Source: Streptomyces aureoverticillatus
GTDB taxonomy: Bacteria; Actinomycetota; Actinomycetes; Streptomycetales; Streptomycetaceae
Assembly: GCF_014649395.1 (NCBI RefSeq)
Contig: NZ_BMSY01000009.1
Location: 1 to 64,000, forward strand
Direction: 5' to 3'
DNA: 64,000 nt
A model generated the notes under the pieces. It was not told where the DNA came from. It worked only from the letters and a program-made list of their open reading frames with translations, and made no database searches. The translations under genes were made by a program, and so were the position numbers. How positions within the stretch are numbered: position 1 is the stretch's first letter; each line of letters begins with the position of its first letter. Below, piece after piece: positions 1 through 9,638 of this stretch.

Positions 1-1
1 C

Positions 2-1353
<1,352 letters not shown>

Positions 1354-1357
<4 letters not shown>

Positions 1358-2553
1358 CCAACCTTGCCGCCAAGTGGGGAATGGACGAGAGCCACTTCTG
1401 GCTGCACGGCCAAGAGCCCCAGGAGATCGTGCGGTTCGACGAGCAGACGGGGCTGTGGAACGTCTACGGTCACGCCGAGACGCTCAGGATTCTCGAGGAT
1501 CCGACGACGTTCTCGTCCAACACCGCGCGGGTGTTCGCCGCGGACAACGACATGGACTTCGGTGACGCGTTCGCGGGAAACCCCACCCAGATGGACCCTC
1601 CGTTCCACGGCAAGCTGCGCAGACTGGTCAGTCGCGCGTTCACCCCGAAGACGGTCGCCGATCTGGCGCCGCGGATCGCCGCCCTCACCCACGAACTCCT
1701 CGACGAGGTGGCGGGCCGCGACAGGGTCGAGATCGTGTCGGCCCTCGCGTACCACCTGCCGGTGATCGTCATCGCCGAACTCCTCGGGGTGCCCGCCGGT
1801 GACCGGGAGCTGTTCAAGGACTGGGTGGAGAAGATCTTCGACAATGACCAGCAGATGTCGGTCAAGCAGACCGAGGAACAGCGCCGCGAGATCGAGGAGG
1901 GCCTGGAGCTCTCACGGAAGCTGCACGACTACCTGCGCGGTCACGCGGACGAACGCCGGCACACGCCCCGGCAGGACCTGCTGACCGGACTCGTCGAGGC
2001 CGAGGTCGACGGGGAGCGTCTCACCCCCACCGAGGTCGCGAACTTCGCCAACGTGCTGCTCATCGGCGGACATGTCACCACCACGATGCTGATGGGCAAC
2101 ACGCTCCTGTGCCTCGACGCCGAGCCGGACGCCGACGCGCGCGTGCGCGCCGACCGCTCTCTCCTGCCGAGCGTCATCGAGGAGTCGCTGCGCTACCTGA
2201 CGCCGTTCGCGTCCCTGTACCGGGTCACCACGACCGACGTGGAGATCGCCGGGCAGCGGATACCCAAGGACCGGCTGGTCGGGGTCCGCATCGGTGCCGC
2301 CAACCGCGACAAGCGGGTCTTCGAACGGCCGCACACCTTCGACCCGGACCGGGGCCCCAACCCGCACATCGGCTTCGGCCGCGGCATCCACTTCTGCATC
2401 GGCGCCCCGCTGGCCCGCCTGGAGGGACGGATCGCGCTGGACATCCTGCTCGATCGCTTCCCCGTGCTGCGCGCGGATCCGGAGAACCCGCCCACGTTCC
2501 TGCCCTCGCCGGACCTGACGGGAGTGAAGACCCTGACGCTGCTCACGTCCTGA
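1354..2553 (+). CDS. Cytochrome P450, probable tailoring enzyme of the NRPS cluster
   Basis: A 399-residue bacterial class I P450. The heme loop is GFGRGIHFCIG with Cys348 as ligand, and the K-helix ExxR is EESLR (276-280). The I-helix reads GGHVTTT (238-244): the threonine is kept, but the acidic residue normally before it is Val241. Loss of that acid is known in some P450s that act on carrier-bound or self-activating substrates. The start overlaps the NRPS stop by 4 nt (ATGA) and a GAGAGGA Shine-Dalgarno lies just upstream, which points to oxidation of the peptide or of a carrier-bound residue. No ferredoxin or reductase gene is visible. Confidence 0.95.
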
Positions 2554-2564
2554 GTTCGCGGCGC

Positions 2565-2598
2565 CGCGCCCGGGGCATCGTCACCGGCCCCGGGCGCG
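2565..2598. terminator. Strong hairpin terminator between convergent genes
   Basis: Perfect 12-bp inverted repeat (CGCGCCCGGGGC and its complement) with a 10-nt loop, starting 12 bp after the P450 stop. It has no T tract, which is usual in Streptomyces. It closes the NRPS/P450 transcript and could also serve the convergent lipoate-ligase-like gene. Confidence 0.8.
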
Positions 2599-2627
2599 AA
2601 GGTCGCGAAGATCACCTACCACCGGGG

Positions 2628-3704
2628 CTACGGCACGCGCGCGGTCCACTCCGACGTCGTGAACTTCGTACGGGCCAGTTCCTGCGCCCGCGCCATCTCC
2701 TCCTCCGTGACCTTGCCGGGCGTCAGCCCATGGCGGGTGCGGAAGGAGTCGATCATCCGGTCGATGACCGCCTCACGCGGCAGCCCCGTCTGCCGGCGCA
2801 GCGGATCGACGCGCTTCTTCGCGCTCTTGGTGCCCTTGTCGGAGAGCTTCTCGCGGCCGATGCGCAGGACGTCGAGCATCTTGTCGGCGTCGATGTCGTA
2901 CGCCATGGTCACGTGGTGCAGCACGGCCCCGGTGCCGGGCGCCGTGCCGAGCATGCGCTTCTGCGCGGCGCCCGCGATCTTCCCGGCCTCGGTGGCGATG
3001 TCGTTGAGGGGCTGGTACCAGGCCTTGACGCCCATGTCACCCAGGGCGCCGAGCACCCAGTCGTCCAGATACGCGTAGCTGTCCGCGAACGACAGCCCCT
3101 GGACCAGGGCGTCGGGGACGGAAAGGGAGTACGTGATCGTGTTGCCGGGTTCGATGAACATGGCGCCGCCGCCACTGATCCGGCGCACGACCTCGATCCC
3201 GTGGCGTGCGGCGCCCCGCGGGTCGACCTCGTTGCGCAGCGACTGGAAGCTGCCGATGACGACGGCCGGGGCGCCCCACTCCCATACGCGCAGCGTCGGC
3301 GGGCGGCGCCCCGCGCCGACCTCTGTCGTGATCACCTCGTCGAGAGCCATGTGCAGGGCCGGCTCCTGCGGGCCCTCGTGGATCAGCTGCCAGTCGTAGT
3401 CGGTCCAGTCGGTGGCGTGCGCGAGGGCGCGGCGCACCGCGATCCCCACACCCTCGGAGGTCAGGCCGTACATGACCGTGCCCTCGGGGAGCGCCGCGTC
3501 GATGCGGGCGGCCAGGCCGACGGCGTCGGTGTCGGCGGACGCGCCCTCCAGGGCGTGGCTCAGGGTCGGGAACGCCTCGTCGGGCTCCAGGAAGAAGTCG
3601 CCGGCCACGCGCACGTGCCGCAGGACGCCGTCCTCGACGTCGAGGTCCACGACGACCAGCTTGCCGCCAGGGATCTTGTACTCGCCGTGCACCTGTTCCT
3701 CCAT
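2628..3704 (-). CDS. Lipoate-protein ligase A family protein
   Basis: 358 residues. The catalytic fold carries RRISGGG (174-180), the family's lipoyl-AMP binding loop, and GKIAGAAQ with Lys242 as the expected catalytic lysine. The first about 85 residues look like the accessory domain, which in E. coli LplA sits at the C-terminus; here it is N-terminal. The likely reaction is ATP-dependent attachment of lipoate or a related acid to an acyl carrier or E2 domain. I chose the ATG at 3704 because GGAGGA lies 13 nt upstream; an in-frame GTG at 3728 is possible. It lies downstream of the TNT toxin and small-partner genes on the same strand. Confidence 0.88.
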   Translation of the reverse strand: MEEQVHGEYKIPGGKLVVVDLDVEDGVLRHVRVAGDFFLEPDEAFPTLSHALEGASADTDAVGLAARIDAALPEGTVMYGLTSEGVGIAVRRALAHATDWTDYDWQLIHEGPQEPALHMALDEVITTEVGAGRRPPTLRVWEWGAPAVVIGSFQSLRNEVDPRGAARHGIEVVRRISGGGAMFIEPGNTITYSLSVPDALVQGLSFADSYAYLDDWVLGALGDMGVKAWYQPLNDIATEAGKIAGAAQKRMLGTAPGTGAVLHHVTMAYDIDADKMLDVLRIGREKLSDKGTKSAKKRVDPLRRQTGLPREAVIDRMIDSFRTRHGLTPGKVTEEEMARAQELARTKFTTSEWTARVP

Positions 3705-3738
3705 GTTCCCGGTGGCTCCTCCGGCCACCGGGACGAGG

Positions 3739-3987
3739 CTACGGGAGAGATCGGCCGGTCAGCAGCCGCAGCAGCCGCGCACACCCCTCCGCCTCGTCGG
3801 TGTCGCGGCCCAGCGCCTGGTGTCGTCCCCGTTCATACGTCCCGGTCTCCCACGCCCCGTCCTGGTCCTTGCGCAGATACGCGAAGTCCGGAGGCGTGGG
3901 TGCCGGTTCGTGGACGCCCTCGATCCAGTAGTAGCCGTCGGGCACGCCCGCGGCGCGCAGGGCGGCGCGCAGTTCGTGAACGTCCAC
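3739..3987 (-). CDS. Small acidic protein, possible partner or immunity protein of the upstream TNT protein
   Basis: 82 residues, no signal peptide and no membrane segment, so cytosolic. It starts MDVHELRAALRAAGV and contains the aromatic stretch GYYWIEGVHEP and YLRKDQDGAWETGTYERG. I do not recognise a named domain. It begins with GTG only 18 bp after the stop of the secreted TNT-domain gene, in the same direction. A small cytosolic gene right after a secreted NAD-degrading enzyme is the layout expected of an immunity protein; that role is inference from position only. Confidence 0.65.
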   Translation of the reverse strand: MDVHELRAALRAAGVPDGYYWIEGVHEPAPTPPDFAYLRKDQDGAWETGTYERGRHQALGRDTDEAEGCARLLRLLTGRSLP

Positions 3988-4005
3988 GGTCGTCGCGTCC
4001 TGCCG

Positions 4006-4725
4006 CTAACCGGCGGCCGGCTCGAGGTAGCCGTGGTCCAGGAGCCACTTCACGTTCAGGCGCTGCCCCTCGCCCGGGTCGAGGAACACCGGGTCGAGCT
4101 TGATCTGCTCGCCGCCGCCGGGCTGTTCGAACCAGGGGGCGATGCCGCCCTGCCAGACGTGGAACGGCTTGGCGACCTTGTAGACGCGATAGTCGCAGGC
4201 GTACGCGGCGTCGCGGGTGTTGAGGTTCTGCGGAGGCAGCGCGCGCTCGGCGTAGGAGTCCCCGGCGGGCGCCAGGAACGAGCCGTACTCGGAGCCGAAG
4301 CGGTCGAGCAGTTCGCCCTTCTCCAGTTCCTCCGGGTGCTTGTCGACCTGGCCGTTGACCGTCTCGAAGCCGTCGTTGGGCGGGTACTTCCAGCTCCCGG
4401 TGTCGGCCGGGCCCTCCCAGTACTTCTTGAGGAAGGCGGCGGGCGTGAGCTTGCCCGTGCGCTTCCAGTTCTTCAGGAGCGGGCCGACGGGCCGCTGCCA
4501 CTTCTGGGGCAGCCACTTGGGGCCGAGGCGGGCGTCGCCCTGGAAGGCACCGGTGCAGGGCTCGGGCTTCGGCGCCGGCTCCGCGGGCCGCGCCGACGCC
4601 GCGGTGTCCGAAGCGGTGGGCGCCGCGCTCGCGGTGGGCGCCGCGGCGACGGCCGTCGCCATCGCGGCCGTCACCCCCATCGCGGCCAGGGTCGTACGGA
4701 TCCGGATCACACGGCTGTGGTCCAC
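4006..4725 (-). CDS. Secreted TNT-domain protein, predicted NAD+ glycohydrolase toxin
   Basis: 239 residues. The start is a GTG with GAGGAG 7 nt upstream. Residues 1-34 form a Sec signal peptide ending near ASA. After a Pro-rich linker, residues about 113-230 match the tuberculosis necrotizing toxin fold: DRFGSEYG with Arg142, ALPPQNL, and APWFEQPGGGEQ, where Gln207 corresponds to the glutamine needed for NAD hydrolysis in the Mycobacterium toxin. Unlike CpnT there is no channel or secretion domain; export would be by Sec. The small gene that follows may encode protection. An extracellular NADase role or an interbacterial toxin role both fit. Confidence 0.85.
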   Translation of the reverse strand: MDHSRVIRIRTTLAAMGVTAAMATAVAAAPTASAAPTASDTAASARPAEPAPKPEPCTGAFQGDARLGPKWLPQKWQRPVGPLLKNWKRTGKLTPAAFLKKYWEGPADTGSWKYPPNDGFETVNGQVDKHPEELEKGELLDRFGSEYGSFLAPAGDSYAERALPPQNLNTRDAAYACDYRVYKVAKPFHVWQGGIAPWFEQPGGGEQIKLDPVFLDPGEGQRLNVKWLLDHGYLEPAAG

Positions 4726-4772
4726 TCGGCGACTCCTCAGATCTGCGCTCGCACACGCGCGGGCATGAAAAT

Positions 4773-5993
4773 TCACTCGCACGGTAGCGGATCAGTGGCA
4801 CTCGGTTGCCCAACTCCCCTGGTGGCGTGCCCTGTTGAAGGCGGTTTGGCCGGTGCTGAGGAGGTTCTGGCCGGAACGCATCGGGGGCGGGTGCGGGCGG
4901 CGTACGAGCGTGCGGCGATGAGCAGCCCCCAGCCGAGACCGCCGAAGGCCAGGCCGCCGAAGGCCACCATCCAGGCGAGTCCGGTGCCGGTGGTGAACAC
5001 GCCGTCCGGCTCGGGCTTCGGCAGCACACCGGCGGCCATGAGCAGGGAACCGGCGATGAGCAGCGTCCCGTACAGAGCGAGGCTGACACCGGTCAGCCAG
5101 GCCGGGATCAGCGGCAGCAGGCGGGGCACGCGGCGCCCGGCCAGCGGCAGGGTCCAGCGCGGGAACACCTGGCCCCAGCGGTGCAGGAGGCCGAGGAGCA
5201 GGAAGATGCCGAGGAGCGCGCCGAGGACGGTCACGTCGACGCCCACCGACGCGAGCGCCTTCGCCGCGCCGGTCGCCTTCGATTCGACCTGGTCCTGCCA
5301 GGCCTCCCCGCTCACGCTGATCGCGTCGCCGCCGAACAGCCAGACGGTCTTCACGACGGACCAGGGCAGCAGTCCGCACACCAGCAGGTACGCAGCCAGG
5401 CGCGTCCGGCGCGGCGCGGTGGTCGCGGGCGGGTGGGCGAGCGGCCCGTCGCCGGGGCCCGGGTGCTCCTGTCCGCAGCGGGGACAACTGCCGCGCAGGC
5501 GACGGCGGTACGAGACGGCGACCAGGGTGACCAGGGCCGTCCCGGCCGAGATCAGCAGGAGGTTCGCGAGGCCCGTGGCGCTCTCCACGCCCCCACCGGA
5601 TGCCAGGGTCACGAAGTGCATGGGCAGGCCGATCGTGCCCCAGCCGAGTGCCGGGATCAGAACGGCCAGGGCCCCGCCCGTCGCGCGGCGGCCGCGCCGG
5701 CCGAGCGTCCTGGTGGTGGCCAGGCAGACACCGGAGGCGAGGAGGGCGAGGGCGGCCAGAAGGAGTTGCAGGGCCGCCGGGCTGTTCCGGTTTCCAGCCA
5801 GCGGTACGCCGGTGCCGGTCGCCGCCCACAGCGTCTGCACCATCGCGTACGCGACGCCCCAGGCCGCGGTGGCCCGTGGCGCCCAGGCGGGCCGGCGGCG
5901 CCGCCACGGCGCGGGGTGCGCGACGGCTCGCGAGGGGCGTGCGGGCGGCGGGGGCTGTCCGTGTTCGTCGGCGGTGTGAGCGAAGAGCGCCAC
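4773..5993 (-). CDS. Polytopic membrane protein of unknown function
   Basis: 406 residues with about seven to nine hydrophobic segments, for example LLLAALALLASGVCLA and LGALLGIFLLLGLL. A cytoplasmic loop holds CPRCGQEH, a lone CxxC that could bind a metal. The GTG start at 5993 follows GGAGG by 5 nt, which is convincing; longer in-frame extensions would run into the divergent lactonase leader. The C-terminal about 35 residues are basic and disordered. No transporter or enzyme signature was recognised. Confidence 0.75.
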   Translation of the reverse strand: MALFAHTADEHGQPPPPARPSRAVAHPAPWRRRRPAWAPRATAAWGVAYAMVQTLWAATGTGVPLAGNRNSPAALQLLLAALALLASGVCLATTRTLGRRGRRATGGALAVLIPALGWGTIGLPMHFVTLASGGGVESATGLANLLLISAGTALVTLVAVSYRRRLRGSCPRCGQEHPGPGDGPLAHPPATTAPRRTRLAAYLLVCGLLPWSVVKTVWLFGGDAISVSGEAWQDQVESKATGAAKALASVGVDVTVLGALLGIFLLLGLLHRWGQVFPRWTLPLAGRRVPRLLPLIPAWLTGVSLALYGTLLIAGSLLMAAGVLPKPEPDGVFTTGTGLAWMVAFGGLAFGGLGWGLLIAARSYAARTRPRCVPARTSSAPAKPPSTGHATRGVGQPSATDPLPCE

Positions 5994-6246
5994 GGTGTCC
6001 TCCGGGATGCGGGCTCGGCGGGGAATTCCCAGGCCACGCACGGGGCGTGGACTCCGACCCTCCCTGCCGTGCCCGTTGCCGCGCATCGCTCCCGTGGACC
6101 ACCCCCCTCCCCCGTGCGGCGGAACGGCGCGTCGCACGTCATACGACTCAAGTTGCGCCTCTTCCCCGTCGAGGTGTTCGGGAGGCACTGTGTCTGCCAC
6201 GTCTGCCACATCCGACACCACCGGCCCCCCACCCCGAGGTGCAGTC

Positions 6247-7437
6247 ATGGACAGAAGGCGGTTCATCGGTTCGGCCCTCGCCGCGACGACGGCGGTCGGC
6301 TGCGGCGCGGTCACCTCCGGCGCGGCCGCCGTACCGCCGCCCGCCGGGTCCTCTGGGGCCGCACCGCTCGGCGCCGCGCCCGGTTCACGGGAGCCTGCGC
6401 GACGGCCCTTGTTCCTCGGTACGTACACCTCGCAGCCGGGCGGCGGCACGGGCATCGGGCTGGCCACGTACGACGAGAAGACGGGCGACGTCACCGGCAT
6501 CGGCACGCTCGGCGGCGTACCGGACCCGTCGTATCTGGCGGCGCATCCCTCGGGGCGGACGCTGTACGCCGTCAACGAGCGGGAGCGGGGCGGCGTGACC
6601 GCGATCGCGCTCTCCCCCGACGGCGCCCACCGGGTGCTCGGCGCCCGCTCCACCGGCGGGGCGGGGGCCTGCCATCTCTCCGTGCATCCCTCCGGCGGCT
6701 GGCTGCTGAGCGCCAACTACACCTCCGGCAGCGTGGCCGTGCACCCCATCGAGGCGTCCGGCGCGCTCGGCGAGCGGACCCATCTCGTCACGCACACCAC
6801 CCCTCCGCCCGGCCCCGGGCAGCAGGGCCCGCACGCCCACCAGATCGTCACCGCCCCGGACGGCCGGCACGTCCTCGCCGTCGACCTGGGCACCGACGCC
6901 GTGTACACCTATCGGCTCGACACGACGGCCGGGAAGCTCAGCCGCGTCTCGTACGCGACGATGCGGCCGGGCGCCGGGCCGCGCCATCTCACCTTCCATC
7001 CGTCGGGGCGGTTCGCGTACGTCGCCGACGAACTCGACAACACCGTGGTGGTCTGCGGCTACGACCCCGCGAGCGGCCGCCTCACGCCGGGCGAACCGCA
7101 GCCGACGGGAACGAAGCCGGGCCTCACGAGCCATCCGGCGCAGCTCGCCGTGACCGGCGACGGGCGGTTCGCCTTCCTCGCCAACCGCGGTGACGACACC
7201 CTCACCCGGTACGCCGTCGAGCGGGGCGGCGCGAGCCTGCGGCTGCTCGGCACCGTGCCGGTGGGCGGCGCCTTCCCCCGCCACCTGGCGCTCTCCCCCT
7301 CGGGACGGCTGCTGTTCACCGCCAACCAGCGGTCGGGATCGGTGAGCGTCTTCCGCGTGGACGCGGCCACCGGCGAACTCACCCTCGCGGGCAAGCCGTT
7401 CGCGGCACCGATCGCGGTGTGCGCGCTGCCGCTGTAG
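6247..7437 (+). CDS. Secreted lactonase family beta-propeller protein (6-phosphogluconolactonase-like)
   Basis: 396 residues. The N-terminus MDRRRFIGSALAAT is a twin-arginine signal, and TAVGC at about residue 18 is a weak lipobox, so the protein may be a Tat lipoprotein. The mature part shows the repeated blades of the YkgB/Pgl family: HPSGRTLYAVNE, HPSGGWLLSANY, DGRHVLAVDLG, HPSGRFAYVADE and SPSGRLLFTANQ. The family hydrolyses 6-phosphogluconolactone or related cyclic esters, but exported members have no settled substrate. It is divergent from the membrane protein gene. Confidence 0.88.
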   Translation: MDRRRFIGSALAATTAVGCGAVTSGAAAVPPPAGSSGAAPLGAAPGSREPARRPLFLGTYTSQPGGGTGIGLATYDEKTGDVTGIGTLGGVPDPSYLAAHPSGRTLYAVNERERGGVTAIALSPDGAHRVLGARSTGGAGACHLSVHPSGGWLLSANYTSGSVAVHPIEASGALGERTHLVTHTTPPPGPGQQGPHAHQIVTAPDGRHVLAVDLGTDAVYTYRLDTTAGKLSRVSYATMRPGAGPRHLTFHPSGRFAYVADELDNTVVVCGYDPASGRLTPGEPQPTGTKPGLTSHPAQLAVTGDGRFAFLANRGDDTLTRYAVERGGASLRLLGTVPVGGAFPRHLALSPSGRLLFTANQRSGSVSVFRVDAATGELTLAGKPFAAPIAVCALPL

Positions 7438-7488
7438 CCGGACGGGGCGGGGCCGAGCGGGGCCGGGCGACGCGGCCGCCGCACGGGT

Positions 7489-7508
7489 GCCGCGGGAGGG
7501 CCCGTGGC
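7489..7508. terminator. Short hairpin between convergent genes
   Basis: Eight-bp stem (GCCGCGGG against CCCGTGGC, one G-U wobble) with a 4-nt loop. It lies in the 79-bp gap between the lactonase and the sigma factor, which converge here. Confidence 0.45.
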
Positions 7509-7516
7509 TGCTTCCG

Positions 7517-8767
7517 TCAGCGCCTCCGGTGGGCGTTGAGACGGGCGGCCTGGCGCGTCAGGTGGTCGCGCTCGGCGAGGTCGGGTGCCTTGTGGGCGGC
7601 CTCGGCGTACAGCCGTGCCGCCGTGGCCAGGTCGCCGTCGCGTTCGTGGAGGTAGGCCGCCACCGCGGTGTGACGGGGCAGGGAGTCGTCCAGCGCGGCG
7701 AGCGCCGTCAGGCCGGCGCGCGGCCCGTCGGCCTCACCGACGGCCACCGCGCGGTTGAGCCGGACCACGGGGTTGTCGGTCAGGAGCGTGAGCTCGTCGT
7801 ACCACTCGGCGATCTGCACCCAGTCGGTCTCCTCGGCGGTGGGCGCGTCGGCGTGGAGGGCCGCGATGGCGGCCTGGGCCTGGAACTCGCCGAGGCGGTC
7901 GCGGGCGAGGGCCGTCTGCAGGATCCGCACGCCCTCGGCGATCGACTGGGTGTCCCACCTGGACCGGTCCTGCTCGGCGAGCGGCACCAGGCTGCCGTCC
8001 GGCGCGGTCCGGGCGGCGCGCCGGGCGTGGTGGAGCAGCATGAGGGCGAGCAGCCCCGCCACCTCGGGGTGGTCGATCGCGGCCGCGAGCTGCCGGGTGA
8101 GCCGGATGGCCTCGGCGGCGAGGTCGACGTCACCGGAGTAGCCCTCGTTGAAGACCAGGTAGAGGACGCGCAGCACGGTGGCGACGTCGCCGGGCTTGTC
8201 GAACCGCACCCCGGAGACGGTGCGCTTGGCCCTGCTGATGCGCTGCGCCATGGTCGCCTCGGGCACCAGGTAGGCCTGGGCGATCTGCCGGGTGGTCAGG
8301 CCGCCCACGGCGCGCAGGGTGAGCGCGACCGCGGACGACGGCGTCAGCGACGGGTGGGCGCACAGGAAGTACAGCTGGAGCGTGTCGTCCACACCGGGTG
8401 CGGGCCCGGGCGCCGGCTCCTCGTCGACGAGGGCCTCACGCCTGCGGCGGGCGGCGTCCGCCCGGGTCGCGTCGAGGAACTTGCGCCAGGCCACGGTGAC
8501 GAGCCAGCCCTTCGGGTCCCGAAGGGGATCTCCCCTGCCCGAGCCGGGCCGAGACTCGCCCGAGCCGGGCCGAGCGCTCGGGGAACGATCGTCCGGCCAG
8601 AGACGGACGGCCTCGACGAGCGCCTCCTGCACCGCGTCCTCGGCCGCCGCGAAGTCGGCTCCGCGGCGGACGAGGATCGCGAGCACGCTCGGAGTGAGGC
8701 TTCTGAGCAGGGCCTCGTTCATCTCGGAGGGCACTGAGGACATCTCGGAGGGCACTGGGGAGGTCAC
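7517..8767 (-). CDS. ECF42-type RNA polymerase sigma factor with C-terminal TPR-like extension
   Basis: 416 residues. Region 2 (AAEDAVQEALVEAVRLWP, then GWLVTVAWRKFLDATR) and region 4 (LTTRQIAQAYLVPEATMAQRISRAK) are followed by a long helical extension (FNEGYSGD, LLALMLLHHARRAART, RLNRAVAVGEADG) seen in the ECF42 group. This group has no anti-sigma factor and pairs with a DGPF/YCII-domain protein, exactly as here. The GTG overlaps the DGPF stop by 4 nt (GTGA), so I chose it over an ATG 45 nt further in. A 21-bp duplication at the 5' end repeats PSEM twice. The matching promoter lies upstream of the DGPF gene. Confidence 0.9.
   Translation of the reverse strand: MTSPVPSEMSSVPSEMNEALLRSLTPSVLAILVRRGADFAAAEDAVQEALVEAVRLWPDDRSPSARPGSGESRPGSGRGDPLRDPKGWLVTVAWRKFLDATRADAARRRREALVDEEPAPGPAPGVDDTLQLYFLCAHPSLTPSSAVALTLRAVGGLTTRQIAQAYLVPEATMAQRISRAKRTVSGVRFDKPGDVATVLRVLYLVFNEGYSGDVDLAAEAIRLTRQLAAAIDHPEVAGLLALMLLHHARRAARTAPDGSLVPLAEQDRSRWDTQSIAEGVRILQTALARDRLGEFQAQAAIAALHADAPTAEETDWVQIAEWYDELTLLTDNPVVRLNRAVAVGEADGPRAGLTALAALDDSLPRHTAVAAYLHERDGDLATAARLYAEAAHKAPDLAERDHLTRQAARLNAHRRR
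8720..8761 (-). repeat. 21-bp tandem duplication at the 5' end of the ECF42 gene
   Basis: Two 21-bp copies with one mismatch, in frame with the coding sequence, giving PVPSEM-SSVPSEM. The copies duplicate an ATG, so alternative starts exist just downstream of the GTG. Confidence 0.85.
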
Positions 8768-9171
8768 TCCGTGATGGTGGGCGGCGCGGTCAGGAAGGGG
8801 CGCACCTCGAGCCACTCGTGGATCGGCTTCCCGCCCGCCCCGGGAGCAGCCGACAGCTCCCCGGCCAGCTCGACGGCGCGCTCCTGACTGTCGACGTCGA
8901 TCACCATCCAGCCGGCGATGAGGTCCTTGGTCTCGGCGAACGGGCCGTCCGTGACCGGCGGGCGTCCCTCGCCGTCGTACCGGACCCACGTTCCCTCGGG
9001 GGCCAGCGCCTGGCCGTCCACGAACTCGCCGGTCTTCTCGAGCCGGTCCGCGAAGTCCTGCATGTACTGCATGTGGGCCGAGATCTCCTCCGGCGTCCAC
9101 TGGTCCATCGGAACGTCGTTCACCGCAGCCGGGGCGCCGCGGTAGTGCTTGAGGAGCAAGTACTTCGCCAT
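8764..9171 (-). CDS. DGPF/YCII-domain protein, partner of the ECF42 sigma factor
   Basis: 135 residues, small ferredoxin-like fold. The diagnostic TDGPFAE motif is at 74-80, with MAKYLLLKHY at the start and AVELAGEL near the end. GGAGAG lies just upstream of the ATG. Proteins of this family sit next to ECF42 sigma factors and are their regulon members; the biochemical role is still unclear. It is the first gene of the two-gene unit and is transcribed from the TGTCGA-type promoter at 9224-9250. Confidence 0.9.
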   Translation of the reverse strand: MAKYLLLKHYRGAPAAVNDVPMDQWTPEEISAHMQYMQDFADRLEKTGEFVDGQALAPEGTWVRYDGEGRPPVTDGPFAETKDLIAGWMVIDVDSQERAVELAGELSAAPGAGGKPIHEWLEVRPFLTAPPTITE

Positions 9172-9223
9172 GATGTCTCTCCTTGGTGCTGGTGCGAGCC
9201 ATTGTGGTCGCGTTCACTGCGGG

Positions 9224-9250
9224 GACGGAGCCGGTCACGCGTTCTCGACA
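9224..9250 (-). promoter_or_regulatory. ECF42-type promoter upstream of the DGPF/sigma pair
   Basis: On the minus strand TGTCGA (9250-9245) is followed after exactly 17 nt by CGTC (9227-9224). From memory, the ECF42 consensus is TGTCGA at -35 and CG(A/T)C at -10. Transcription would begin about 45 nt before the DGPF start codon. This implies autoregulation of the pair. Confidence 0.7.
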
Positions 9251-9303
9251 TCGTCGTCATCATCGTCAGAAATCTTTTTGACCGCGCCCCGGGAGCCTGG
9301 GCG

Positions 9304-9554
9304 TCAGGCCGTCGTCCCGTTCCTGCGGCGCGCCCGGTATTCGGCCATCTTCGCGCGCGCCCCGCACACGTCCATCGAGCACCAGCGCCGCGCACCCGCG
9401 CGGCTCTCGTCGACGAACAGCGGCCGGTGCCCGGGAGCGGGCGTGCCGTCCAGTGGTTGACCACGTCCACGTCCGCGGGCGGCGGCGCGGCAGCGGTGCG
9501 TACCGCCGTGAACAGCCGGTACAGGGCCTCGGGCACCAGCCGAGCCTCCGTCAA
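9304..9554 (-). pseudogene. Remnant of a CGNR zinc-finger (ABATE-domain) regulator
   Basis: Two pieces of one protein are in different frames. The first reads EALYRLFTAVRTAAAPPPADVD, typical of the middle of CGNR proteins. The second, in another frame, reads RPLFVDESRAGARRWCSMD then CGARAKMAEYRARR, the zinc-finger end. The N-terminal domain is missing, the central part is deleted with a frameshift, and the family's CGNR has become CGAR. It abuts the ketopantoate reductase region. This is a decayed gene, not a functional ORF. Confidence 0.7.
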
Positions 9555-9638
9555 CTCGGCACACTAGGGTATGGCGACCGGCCTGCGGACGCGTGGCCGG
9601 GCTCGTCTGCGGCGAGCGGGAGCCAGGGGAGGTTGTTC

